The position numbers and the translations under genes were made by a program. Positions 1-8,241 of a DNA stretch of 20,457 nt are shown here, in pieces. Below the pieces are notes generated by a model. The model was not told the origin of the DNA, made no database searches, and saw only the letters and a program-made list of their open reading frames with translations. Origin of the DNA: JBDLID01 sp039715055 (GTDB taxonomy: Bacteria > Desulfobacterota > Desulfobulbia > Desulfobulbales > Desulfocapsaceae); NCBI GenBank assembly GCA_039715055.1, contig JBDLID010000051.1:1-20457 (forward strand). Reading direction: 5' to 3'. Within the stretch, counting starts at the first letter, position 1; each line of letters starts with the position of its first letter.

Positions 1-454
1 CAGATGCGATTGCTGCCTGGCTACTGTCATTCATCTTTTTAATATCGGCGGCCCCCTTTGCAGTGTCACCGCTGTTATGGCTGTTTAAATTGAGGTCGCG
101 GATTAAGTTTCTACACTGGGAGATAGCATGAATATGGGTGTGAACGTCTGTGAAATCGTCAATTGCTGCCGTTTCCAGTCCGAGTAGACAATGGCGGATC
201 AATTGAAAATGTTCACCAATGATAAAGAGATCTCCCTGGGGTATGAGGTGGTGCACATCAGCAACTCTTCCGGCCAGGGTGTTATCCACCGGAATCATAG
301 CAAGGTCTGACCGTTTTTCCCTGACAGCCTGGAACGCTGCATCAAAGGAATCACAGGGCACAGTTTTAAGATTTGGATAGGCCATCCTGCAGGCCAGGTC
401 GGAGTAAGCGCCGGTCATCCCCTGAAAGGCAATTGATTTATAGTTTCCGTTCAT
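1..454 (-). CDS. pheA: Prephenate (or arogenate) dehydratase, partial
   Basis: Converts prephenate to phenylpyruvate, or arogenate to phenylalanine, in phenylalanine synthesis; a cytosolic enzyme. Read from the ATG at 454, the first 151 residues are visible and the gene runs off the left edge. IAFQGMTGAYSDLA near the N-terminus, IPVDNTLAGRVADVHHLI in the middle and SGDTAKGAAD near the edge are the usual PDT-domain blocks. There is no room for an N-terminal chorismate mutase domain, so this is the stand-alone type. The AGRVADVHHL block and a following HxHAISQCR stretch look most like alphaproteobacterial enzymes (from memory). The catalytic TRF motif and any ACT domain lie outside the window. 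It starts 24 bp after tyrA and is probably co-transcribed with it; the ribosome site is weak. Prephenate versus arogenate preference cannot be read from this fragment. Confidence 0.9.
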   Translation of the reverse strand, partial: MNGNYKSIAFQGMTGAYSDLACRMAYPNLKTVPCDSFDAAFQAVREKRSDLAMIPVDNTLAGRVADVHHLIPQGDLFIIGEHFQLIRHCLLGLETAAIDDFTDVHTHIHAISQCRNLIRDLNLNSHNSGDTAKGAADIKKMNDSSQAAIAS

Positions 455-478
455 TTTTTCTTTATGGTTGTCAGTTAA

Positions 479-1243
479 TTATCTTGCAGCCATATCTTTC
501 TCATTTTTCGCAAGATCCGTACTGATTCTATCCAGGCTGTGGTTCAGACTTTTCAACATTTGCTTTGTGTAGGGGTTGAAATGAAGAAGGTCAAAAAATA
601 ATTGCCTGCTGTCGTTGCAGGTCTGTTCGATTATTTCAAGCAGGTGTCTATATCCATGGGTGTCGATGGATGATGGCCTGAGCTGTAACTCAGCCAGTAC
701 GCGTCCTATATAGTGTGTAATTCCTTGGGAGTACGCGATTGTTTCATCATGCTTTTCAGGGGTCATCACTTCGACCTGCATCGATCTGGATGTGAAATAA
801 TCATTCCAGTCAGCAAAGATGGTGGGAGCGGTACTGATATTACACATCACCATGGGAAGCTTCCTGGTCGTCTTCCTGTATGAGTCCGGGCCAAACATCG
901 GGTGAGTGGCAATAATACTGCTCTCTTCGGGCAGATATTTTTTCATCCAGCCGGCAGGAAAAACCTTTACTGAGCAGGTGTCAAAAAAAACAGTCTCTTT
1001 TTTACAGTAAGGAGCAGACTGTTTCAGTACCTCTTCAAATGAAGAAATAGCAACACAGAAAAAGAGGGCATCGCAATCAAAAATGGTTCTCTGATCGCAG
1101 ATTGTGGTTCCCGGGCTGACTTCTTCCGGCTGTAAGCCGCGCCTTGAAAAAACCTGGACATGAAAGTTTTCGGCCAGGATATCTGCCCATAATTTCCCAA
1201 AACGACCATAACCATATACCGAAACTGTCTGATCAATTGTCAT
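479..1243 (-). CDS. tyrA: Prephenate/arogenate dehydrogenase, plant-like type
   Basis: NAD(P)-dependent oxidative decarboxylation of prephenate or arogenate in tyrosine synthesis. The 254-residue protein opens with MTIDQTVSVYGYGRFG, a Rossmann GxGxxG turn, then FFDTCSVK, ATHPMFGPDS (the substrate-site His block), KHDETIAYSQGITHYIGRVL, and a C-terminal IDTHGYRHLLEIIEQTCNDS helix. The SQxITHxxGRVL and IDTxGYxxLLxxxExTxxDS pattern matches my recollection of plant arogenate dehydrogenases better than that of bacterial TyrA. Start chosen at 1243: its ATG overlaps the permease stop (ATGA), and the Rossmann fold begins right there; a longer in-frame reading to 1495 only back-translates permease DNA. 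The nearest purine-rich stretch is too far upstream, so translation probably depends on coupling to the permease. No ACT or chorismate mutase domain is present. Confidence 0.88.
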   Translation of the reverse strand: MTIDQTVSVYGYGRFGKLWADILAENFHVQVFSRRGLQPEEVSPGTTICDQRTIFDCDALFFCVAISSFEEVLKQSAPYCKKETVFFDTCSVKVFPAGWMKKYLPEESSIIATHPMFGPDSYRKTTRKLPMVMCNISTAPTIFADWNDYFTSRSMQVEVMTPEKHDETIAYSQGITHYIGRVLAELQLRPSSIDTHGYRHLLEIIEQTCNDSRQLFFDLLHFNPYTKQMLKSLNHSLDRISTDLAKNEKDMAAR

Positions 1244-3273
1244 GCCAGGCTTTTTTCGTCTCCTGCCTTTTTTGCTGCGATGTGGCCATAAACCTGATTG
1301 GCAAGAACGGGAATCATCAATCCCATACCCACCAATCCGCTTTTGATTCCCGGTGCCACCAGCAGCAGTGCGGCAACAAAGGTAACGCCCCTTTCTATTT
1401 TGGACATGTGGGTTATCAGAAATCCAGTCAATGCTGCTCCAATGAAGATGATTCCAGTGCTGCAACCGACCACCGTAATTACAAACGCCTGCCACGTAAA
1501 CTCATCCGTCACAATCAGCATGGCAGGGGAATAGACAAATACAAAGGGTACCAGGGCTTTGGCGGTTGCCAGTCGAAATGCCGTATTGCCGGCCTGAAAG
1601 GGGTTTGCGCCGGCGATTCCGGCACCAGCATATGCCGCCAGGGCCACTGGAGGAGTAATGTCGGCCAGTACTCCATAGTAGAAGACAAAGAAGTGGGCGA
1701 CGATAGGGGTTATGCCGAGAAGGCCTAAAGCGGGTGCGGCAATGGAAACCAGAACAATATATGTTGCCGTGGTCGGGATACCGGCACCGAGAAATATACA
1801 GGCGATGGCAGTGAAAACGAGGGTCAGAAAGAGAATGATATCGTGCTGGCTTAACAAGTCGAAAGGTATTAACGGAAGGATTACATCGGCTAATTGCTGG
1901 GCTGCACTGGTGACCATGAAAGAGACTTTGAACCCCATTCCGGTCAGGCTGACGACACCAACGATTATCCCGACAGCGGCAGCGGATGCACCAACGGCTA
2001 AGGCGTACTTAGATCCCAATTTGAAGGCATCGTACAGATCAGTGAGGGTCAATCGGTTGTGGGGGGAGAGAAATCCGACTGCAATGCAGGCTGTGATTCC
2101 CCAGAAGGCAGCATTGTAAGGTGTTCGACCGGAGGTGATGATACCAACTAAAAGGACTAATGGGATCAGTGAGGGCCATCCTTCACGGATTACCTTGGTA
2201 AAACTAGGCATCTCATCCGGTCGCAGCCCTCTTAAACCCAACCGTTTGGCCTCCAGGTGAACCATGGTGAAAATTCCAAGATAATGCATCATCGCTGGAA
2301 TCATTGCTGCCAGGAGAATCGTCCGGTAGGGCAGTTCTAAAAATTCGATCATTATGAATGCGGCTGCCCCCATAATCGGGGGGGTGATCTGGCCGCCGGT
2401 ACTGGAGGTCGCCTCAACTGCAGCAGCAAAATGGGCACGGTATCCAACACGTTTCATTGCCGGAATGGTAAGTGCACCGGTTGTTACCGTATTGGCGATG
2501 GAGGAACCGGAGATCATGCCGAAAAGTGCTGACGAAAAAACACTTACCTTGGCCGGTCCTCCAACATACCGCCCGGCAACACAGGATGCCAGGTCGATAA
2601 AGAGTTGCCCTGCGCCAACGCGATTGGCCAGGACCCCGAATAAAACAAAATGAAAAACATAGGTTGCGACAACGCCAACAGCGATACCATAGATGCCCTG
2701 GCTGGTCAGGTATAAATGATTAACCAGTCCTTTCCAGCTGGTACCGGGATGGACAAGGGCACCCGGAGCATATTGTCCGGCAAGGGCGTAGATAATAAAG
2801 CCGATGGCAATGATCGGTAAGGCGTTACCCATGGATCTCCTGGTAGCCTCGAGGGTCAGCAGAATCATCACGGTTCCGAAAAAAACATCTATGGCCAGGG
2901 GATCTCCGACACGAAATGCCAGATCATCAAAAACAAAGGGCACGTAGAAACTGGTCACAGCGGCAATGATTGCCAGCAGCCAGTCGCCAATTGAAATAAG
3001 TCCGATGCAGAAGGTGGTAGAAACTTTAGCCTTTTTTCGGAGACTGAATACAAGGAAGATAAGCCCTAAAACAAACGCCAGGTGGACGCCACGGTGAGTA
3101 GATTCCCTAAGCAGTCCAAATCCGGCGGTATAGTAGTGAAAGCATGACAGGGCAGCAAGCAGAAACCCGACTATATATGTGGCAGGGGCCTTCATGGGCC
3201 GCACATGCATCTCCGGATCGTATTTCTCTTCAAGCTCCTGTGCCAGTTCTTGATCGAGTTTCTGCATAATCAC
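1240..3273 (-). CDS. TRAP transporter permease, fused 4TM/12TM (DctQM) type
   Basis: Inner-membrane part of a secondary, ion-driven uptake system working with the TAXI receptor upstream. About 677 residues, nearly all hydrophobic segments. The first ~30 residues are cytosolic and charged; a small DctQ-like region leads into the large DctM domain. Two inverted family blocks are clear: GGQITPPIMGAAAFIM at about 293-308 and ADITPPVALAAYAGAGIAG at about 537-555, followed by NPFQAGNTAFRLA. The C-terminal ~90 residues are an extra hydrophobic region common in TAXI-linked fusions. The start is uncertain: GTG at 3273, or ATG at 3267 two codons later; neither has a strong ribosome site. An intrinsic terminator lies between the receptor gene and this one. 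The last codons overlap tyrA. The substrate cannot be told from sequence; TAXI systems often take dicarboxylates or glutamate-like compounds. Confidence 0.93.
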   Translation of the reverse strand: MIMQKLDQELAQELEEKYDPEMHVRPMKAPATYIVGFLLAALSCFHYYTAGFGLLRESTHRGVHLAFVLGLIFLVFSLRKKAKVSTTFCIGLISIGDWLLAIIAAVTSFYVPFVFDDLAFRVGDPLAIDVFFGTVMILLTLEATRRSMGNALPIIAIGFIIYALAGQYAPGALVHPGTSWKGLVNHLYLTSQGIYGIAVGVVATYVFHFVLFGVLANRVGAGQLFIDLASCVAGRYVGGPAKVSVFSSALFGMISGSSIANTVTTGALTIPAMKRVGYRAHFAAAVEATSSTGGQITPPIMGAAAFIMIEFLELPYRTILLAAMIPAMMHYLGIFTMVHLEAKRLGLRGLRPDEMPSFTKVIREGWPSLIPLVLLVGIITSGRTPYNAAFWGITACIAVGFLSPHNRLTLTDLYDAFKLGSKYALAVGASAAAVGIIVGVVSLTGMGFKVSFMVTSAAQQLADVILPLIPFDLLSQHDIILFLTLVFTAIACIFLGAGIPTTATYIVLVSIAAPALGLLGITPIVAHFFVFYYGVLADITPPVALAAYAGAGIAGANPFQAGNTAFRLATAKALVPFVFVYSPAMLIVTDEFTWQAFVITVVGCSTGIIFIGAALTGFLITHMSKIERGVTFVAALLLVAPGIKSGLVGMGLMIPVLANQVYGHIAAKKAGDEKSLA

Positions 3274-3323
3274 CGCATGCTGTTGTTAGGAGTTGGGGTA
3301 GCGGGGAATCACTGCCCGGTAAT

Positions 3324-3357
3324 AAAAAAAAACGGGAGATGTCAGAAACATCTCCCG
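3324..3357 (-). terminator. Intrinsic terminator between receptor and permease genes
   Basis: A perfect 9-bp GC-rich stem, CGGGAGATG (3333-3341) with CATCTCCCG (3349-3357) and a 7-nt loop, is followed on the minus strand by nine T residues (3324-3332). It starts 21 bp after the receptor stop codon and ends about 50 bp before the permease start. Placed inside the operon, it would make the receptor transcript more abundant than the permease transcript, as is usual for periplasmic-binding-protein systems. Confidence 0.85.
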
Positions 3358-3378
3358 ATCTATACCATAAGGGTAAGA

Positions 3379-4386
3379 TTATTTAAGTAATCCTGCTTCC
3401 TTGTAATAGCGTTCTGCACCAGGATGGAGAGGGATACCAACGCCGTCAAGCGCTGTTTCGGCAGTAATTGCTTTGCCTTTGGCGTGACCTTTATCCAGCA
3501 GTTTTCTCGATTTTTCATTCCAGACAGCTTTGGTGATCTTATACACGAGATCTGCATCTACATTTGCAGACACAACCCATTGGGCGCCAACTGAGATTGA
3601 TTCGGTTTCTCCTATTCCTTCATAGGTACCGGCTGGAATAATATTTTTTGAGAAAAACCCGTATTTCTTTATAACGGCTTCAGCCTCTGGGCCATTAATG
3701 GGTACGATCTCAGCACCAACGCTTGAGGCCAATTCAACCACGGCACCTGTAGGAAAGCCTGCGACAATAAAAAAGGCGTCCATCTGATTATCTTTGATCT
3801 TGTCGATGGCAGGATTAGGCTTGATATAGTCTGCCTTAATATCTTTTTCCGTGAGTCCGTAGGCTTCAAGGATAATTCTGGCATCAACCAGGGTTCCTGA
3901 TCCGGGCTCATCCAGGGATACGCGTTTTCCCTTAAGATCTTTCACCGACTTTATTCCGGAGCCTTTGCGGGCAACCAGATGAATAGTTTCAGGGTAAAGG
4001 TTTGCAAGTGCACGGAGATCCTTCACAGCACCTTTGCCTTCATAAATTCCGGTTCCGGTGTAAGCCCAGTAAGCAACATCGGACTGAGAAAATCCTGATT
4101 CCAGCACTCCCGATTTAATGGAATTAATATTGGCTACGGAACCATTGGCAGATTGGGCAATGGCAACAAGCCCGGGAACACCACAGCTGCCTCCTTTCTC
4201 GCAAGGCCGTGAACCGGGCGGGTTAGAAATACAGTGGGCCAGCAACCCCCCAATGGGATAATAGGTACCACCGGTTCCACCGGTGCCTATCCTGAAAAAA
4301 CTCATCTTATCTGCTGCATTCGCTGTTCCGATACCAAACAACAATCCAAAAACCAAGAGACACGCCAGAATTTTTCTCTTACTCAT
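3379..4386 (-). CDS. TAXI family TRAP transporter solute-binding receptor
   Basis: Periplasmic receptor that captures the ligand and hands it to the TRAP permease. 335 residues, the usual family size. The N-terminus MSKRKILACLLVFGLLFGIGTANA is a classic Sec signal peptide with likely cleavage after the ANA at residues 22-24. The mature protein begins with IGTGGTGGTYYPIGG (about 33-47), the hallmark of the TAXI family, followed by DLRALANLYPETIHLVAR and DLKGKRVSLDEPGSGT. Two extra cysteine pairs around residues 52-68 (HCISNPPGSRPCEKGGSC) may form disulfides in the periplasm. The start has an excellent ribosome site, AGGAGGG at 4391-4397, which fits high expression. First gene of the operon; a candidate promoter lies about 40-65 bp upstream. 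The ligand is unknown. Confidence 0.94.
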   Translation of the reverse strand: MSKRKILACLLVFGLLFGIGTANAADKMSFFRIGTGGTGGTYYPIGGLLAHCISNPPGSRPCEKGGSCGVPGLVAIAQSANGSVANINSIKSGVLESGFSQSDVAYWAYTGTGIYEGKGAVKDLRALANLYPETIHLVARKGSGIKSVKDLKGKRVSLDEPGSGTLVDARIILEAYGLTEKDIKADYIKPNPAIDKIKDNQMDAFFIVAGFPTGAVVELASSVGAEIVPINGPEAEAVIKKYGFFSKNIIPAGTYEGIGETESISVGAQWVVSANVDADLVYKITKAVWNEKSRKLLDKGHAKGKAITAETALDGVGIPLHPGAERYYKEAGLLK

Positions 4387-4767
4387 AATTCCCTCCTATA
4401 ATTAAAGTAATCTGTGACTTCAAATAGTTAACTTAATAATCATTCTCTGTCAATACTCAGGTTGATAACAGGAAATTGCTATAAATCTTCAAAGTGCAGG
4501 CCAGAATGATATTTCAGCTATTGTACAAATTCTTTTTAATGATACATTCAGGGGAAAAGTGAGAAAAACTTGCAGATTCGCTTGCTGAATCTTTGTTTAA
4601 TAGTATTTCATTTTGTAGTTTAAAACTAAACAATAGGTTTGTGTTGTAGCAATAACCTTGGTGGATATTTCTGGGTTTGGATGGAACATAATCAGAACCT
4701 CGCAAACCTTTGCAGCTGTCGGTGATCCCGGCACCACTCTATTTGAAAAGTAATCAATGGCAACAGT
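4387..4767. other. Divergent intergenic region between TAXI receptor and dadA-like gene
   Basis: About 380 AT-rich bases with no credible gene. On the minus side it carries the strong AGGAGGG ribosome site and a candidate promoter for the TRAP operon. On the plus side a possible promoter is TTGTAC (4521-4526), a 16-bp spacer and TACATT (4543-4548), which would leave a leader of over 200 bases before the dadA-like ATG; this is weak. No clear operator palindrome was found by eye. The plus-strand gene has no good ribosome site in front of its ATG. Confidence 0.5.
4425..4453 (-). promoter_or_regulatory. Candidate sigma-70 promoter for the TRAP-tyrA-pheA operon
   Basis: A perfect -35 hexamer TTGACA (4448-4453 on the minus strand) is followed by a 17-bp spacer and TAACTA (4425-4430), a poor -10 match. 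It lies about 40 bp upstream of the receptor ATG, and the strong ribosome site falls between. The -35 box and spacing favour it; the -10 box is the weak point. Confidence 0.4.
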
Positions 4768-5988
4768 ATGAATTCTAAAGTCATTATTGTCGGGGCTGGC
4801 GTTGTCGGTGGATCTGTTGCATTGGCGCTGGCTGAGCAGGGATTTCATGTCACGGTCATTGATAAGGAAAAGAAGGTGGCGTCAGGTGCATCAAATGCAA
4901 ATGGTGCGCAATTAAGTTACAGTTATACCGATACGCTGGCCTCTCCTGCTACTCTGAAAACACTACCAAAACTCTTACTTGGTCTTGACCCGGCGTTCAG
5001 GTTGACAAAAAATATGGACCCTGATTTCATGAAATGGGGGATCAGATTTCTCAGAAATTGCACATCATCAAGAGCAGATAAAAATACCCTGGCTGTTCTT
5101 GAAATAGCTCTCAGATCCTGTGCCGTTATGAATGAATGGCGGGATAAATATGACTTTGATTTTGACCATAATGTTGCGCAAAAATTACACGTATATGAGA
5201 ATGGTGATGTGCTGGCGAATCTGAAGCCCCGTATAGAACTGAAGAACCGGCTCGGTGCCAATCAGTCAATTATTTTAAAGGAAAAGCTGCTTGATCTGGA
5301 ACCATCCCTGCATCATATGAATGCTGATCTTGCAGGAGCAGTGTATTCACCCGACGATGAAGTTGGTGATGCCGGGAAGTTTACCCGGGCCTCGCTGGAT
5401 AAAGCCATGGAACTGAGTGGCGGGCAGGTCCTTTTAGGAACAGATTTCCAGGGTTTTATTGTCGATGGTCATTTATATCGTGGCATAAAAACAAATAACG
5501 GGGAGATTGAAGCGGATTATATTGTACTGTGTGCCGGTTATCAAACAAACGTAATTACTAAAAAATTGGCTCTATCTGTGCCAATTACCCCAATGGCCGG
5601 CTATGTTTTGTCTTACCCTGCCGCAGCCGATACTCCAGAGATAAGCGTAACAGATACAGCAAATAGAATGGTTGTCTGCCGTGTTGGTTCCAGCATGCGT
5701 GCTGCCGGAATGGCTGATATGGGACAAGTCGCGAAGAATCCACCGGAGAAACGTATTCAAACCCTGGAGACAACTCTGAAACATCGTTTTCCTTTAGCAG
5801 GCAAATACAGCCACCCAAGTCAGCCTTTGGCTGGAGTGAGACCAATGACCCCTGATGGTCGGCCTATTATTCAACAGTTTCAGTCATCTAATTTATTCCT
5901 GAATTGTGGTCATGGTATGCTGGGCTGGACGTTGGCCGCCGGTTCAGCCGATTTATTAAGAGCAAAGATCTGCAAAGGGTTTGCATAA
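4768..5988 (+). CDS. D-amino-acid dehydrogenase-like FAD oxidoreductase (DadA family)
   Basis: Likely oxidises a D-amino acid or another secondary/primary amine to the imino/oxo acid, with FAD as cofactor, passing electrons to the membrane quinone pool. 406 residues, close to E. coli DadA. VIIVGAGVVGGSVALALAEQG (about 5-25) is the FAD-binding Rossmann fold, followed by ASGASNANGAQLSYSYTD at 38-55, which matches the DadA segment after the fold. The C-terminal GVRPMTPDGRPII (356-368) and NCGHGMLGWTLAAGSADLL (379-397) are diagnostic of DadA-type flavoproteins. Divergently transcribed from the TRAP operon, so a shared regulatory region and a linked role (use of an imported amino compound) are plausible but inferred. 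The family also contains sarcosine, glycine and hydroxyproline oxidases, so the substrate is open. Lower GC than the genes to its right. Confidence 0.85.
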   Translation: MNSKVIIVGAGVVGGSVALALAEQGFHVTVIDKEKKVASGASNANGAQLSYSYTDTLASPATLKTLPKLLLGLDPAFRLTKNMDPDFMKWGIRFLRNCTSSRADKNTLAVLEIALRSCAVMNEWRDKYDFDFDHNVAQKLHVYENGDVLANLKPRIELKNRLGANQSIILKEKLLDLEPSLHHMNADLAGAVYSPDDEVGDAGKFTRASLDKAMELSGGQVLLGTDFQGFIVDGHLYRGIKTNNGEIEADYIVLCAGYQTNVITKKLALSVPITPMAGYVLSYPAAADTPEISVTDTANRMVVCRVGSSMRAAGMADMGQVAKNPPEKRIQTLETTLKHRFPLAGKYSHPSQPLAGVRPMTPDGRPIIQQFQSSNLFLNCGHGMLGWTLAAGSADLLRAKICKGFA

Positions 5989-6078
5989 GGCCCGCCCGCC
6001 CCTGATCCCAGCCATTACCATTGCCACAGAGAAGATCTGCAGGCCTTTTTAAAACGTGAGCTGTACCAGTCTGATAAG

Positions 6079-6546
<468 letters not shown>

Positions 6547-6548
6547 TT

Positions 6549-7727
6549 CTATTCCTTATTGGTCGAAACTGCGTAAACCTCCCGATAGACGGCGTCGAGG
6601 GAGAGATCTTTTTCAAGAGCCAGCTTTCTGCAGGCTTCATATTCCGGATAGATTACAGTACCTGTGGGAGTTTGGACCTCCTTGGCCTGCAGCGGTCCCC
6701 AGCGGGTGTCGAGTGTGACTTCGCGCCTGGCCAGGGTCAGCCGTGAGGCCTGGTGGAAGCGAAGGCCGATGGCGCTGGTCTCGGAAAGAACGATTTTCTT
6801 CAGGCGGTGGCCGCGGTTCAGGTCACAGATGATCCGCAGCAGCTGGCCGGGTCTCCCCTTTTTCATGACCAGCGGGCTGAGGCTGACGTCGAGTGCACCC
6901 TGCTCCATGAGGAGTTCACAGAGATGGGGGAAGGTCTCCGGGTTCCAGTCGTCAAGGTTGGTCTCGATGACCTCCACCTGGTCCACCTCACTGGCCTGGT
7001 AGCTCTCACCAATGATGATGCGGCACAGGTTGGGCAGTTTACCTGTCATCTCCCGGCTGCCGGATCCGTATCCGGTTCCGCTGATCACCATTTTTTCCAT
7101 TGAACCGAACCGTTCAGCGATCACCTTGACGAGAGCTGCACCGGTGGGGGTGATCATTTCCCGCACAGCTTCGATCCCATAGGTCGGGACCCCCTGCAGC
7201 AGTTCGCAGACAGCAGGGGCCGGCAGCGGCAGCCGGCCATGTTCGCAGTCGACTGTACCTGAGCCCAGGGGCAGCGGCGAGCAGACCAGTCTTTCAATAT
7301 TGAAGTAGCGTAACCCGATGAGTACGCCGACCACGTCGATGAGAGTGTCAACCGCGCCCACCTCATGGAAGTGGACCTGGTTGATAGCGGTGTCGTGGAC
7401 CTTGGCCTCGGCTGCTGCCAGGGTGCGAAAGACGTCTGCGGCCTTGTCAACGACCCATTGGTCGAGCCCGGAACCTTGAAGAACTTCAAGGATGACCGGC
7501 AGGGTACGGAACTGTTTTTTGCTGTGATCTTTAACGGTGAGTTTTTGGGCGGAGATTCCGCAGCGGGTGATACGGGTGATTTTCAGCCGGACATCGCCGA
7601 GGTTGAGGCGATCGAGACCGGTTCGCAGATGTTTCTCGTCAAGGCCAAGGTGGAGCAGGGCAGAGAGAAACATATCACCGCTGATCCCGGAGAAACAGTC
7701 TAGATAGGCGATGCGTTGTGCTGCCAT
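6549..7727 (-). CDS. larC: Nickel-pincer cofactor biosynthesis protein LarC
   Basis: CTP-dependent nickel insertase that puts Ni into the pyridinium thioacid precursor of the nickel-pincer nucleotide, the cofactor of lactate racemase and LarA homologues. 392 residues in one unbroken frame, so no frameshift is needed, unlike the larC1/larC2 arrangement in Lactiplantibacillus. Visible blocks: YLDCFSGISGDM (8-19), HFHEVGAVDTLIDVVG (119-134), PTGAAL (194-199), ETNLDDWNPE (255-264), MKKGRPG (288-294) and a C-terminal region ending with PEYEACRKLA. Its ATG overlaps the NUDIX stop by one base (TAATG), with GGGGAA upstream. LarB, LarE and LarA are not in the window, so the cofactor pathway must be completed elsewhere. 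Confidence 0.95.
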   Translation of the reverse strand: MAAQRIAYLDCFSGISGDMFLSALLHLGLDEKHLRTGLDRLNLGDVRLKITRITRCGISAQKLTVKDHSKKQFRTLPVILEVLQGSGLDQWVVDKAADVFRTLAAAEAKVHDTAINQVHFHEVGAVDTLIDVVGVLIGLRYFNIERLVCSPLPLGSGTVDCEHGRLPLPAPAVCELLQGVPTYGIEAVREMITPTGAALVKVIAERFGSMEKMVISGTGYGSGSREMTGKLPNLCRIIIGESYQASEVDQVEVIETNLDDWNPETFPHLCELLMEQGALDVSLSPLVMKKGRPGQLLRIICDLNRGHRLKKIVLSETSAIGLRFHQASRLTLARREVTLDTRWGPLQAKEVQTPTGTVIYPEYEACRKLALEKDLSLDAVYREVYAVSTNKE

Positions 7728-8239
7728 TAGTTCCCCGTATTCTGTTGAGCCCTGACCCGTTTGAGGATATCAACCCCGTCCGGAGTGAAGGGCTCCCGGT
7801 TGCTGAGTTCCAGGATATCATCGACTGTCATGAACTGGCCGTACTGGACCTCTTCCTTCTGGAGAGTGAAGGGGCCGTTGTGGGTGCAGGTGAAGATCCG
7901 CCCCCAGACCCGGTTGTCCTCCTCTTCAAAAAAGGAGTCAAACAGGGTGGTGAAGCTCACGCCGTCAACACCCAGCTCCTCGGCAAGTTCCCGTACGGCC
8001 GATTTCTCATAGGATTCTCCGGCCAGCACCACTCCGCCGGCGGCCACATCCCAGCAGCCAGGGTAAAGGTCCTTGGTCTCGGTACGTTTCTGGAGATAGA
8101 GTTCCCCGGCATCGTTGAAGACCAGGATGTAGCAGGCCCGGTGGATCAGCGCCTGGGCCCGCATCACCTTGCGGCTGACCGCCCCGGTTTCCTTGTTGTC
8201 CCTGTCAACGACCTGGACGATTTCATCAGTTGAGTGCAT
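7727..8239 (-). CDS. NUDIX hydrolase (YfcD-like)
   Basis: Probably hydrolyses a nucleoside-diphosphate-linked compound; the substrate is unknown. 170 residues. The NUDIX box is perfect: G69, E75, then R83 E84 and E87 E88 with G90, in GGVVLAGESYEKSAVRELAEELGV. The region before it (HRACYILVFNDAGELYLQKR, DLYPGCWDVAAGG) resembles the isopentenyl-diphosphate-isomerase/YfcD-like branch of the superfamily rather than MutT proper. It lies 2 bp after the YkgJ-type gene and overlaps larC by one base. Function in this operon cannot be inferred from position alone. Confidence 0.9.
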   Translation of the reverse strand: MHSTDEIVQVVDRDNKETGAVSRKVMRAQALIHRACYILVFNDAGELYLQKRTETKDLYPGCWDVAAGGVVLAGESYEKSAVRELAEELGVDGVSFTTLFDSFFEEEDNRVWGRIFTCTHNGPFTLQKEEVQYGQFMTVDDILELSNREPFTPDGVDILKRVRAQQNTGN

Positions 8240-8241
8240 GG

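Noticed and set aside
1244..1495. Longer reading of tyrA starting at 1495
   Set aside because: The extension overlaps permease coding DNA in another frame, and the Rossmann fold starts directly after the ATG at 1243.
5989..6078. Terminator between the converging dadA-like and pgpA genes
   Set aside because: A short T-run follows CTGCAGGCC but no stable stem precedes it on either strand.
6549..7727. Programmed frameshift in larC
   Set aside because: The gene is one continuous frame with all expected blocks from start to end.
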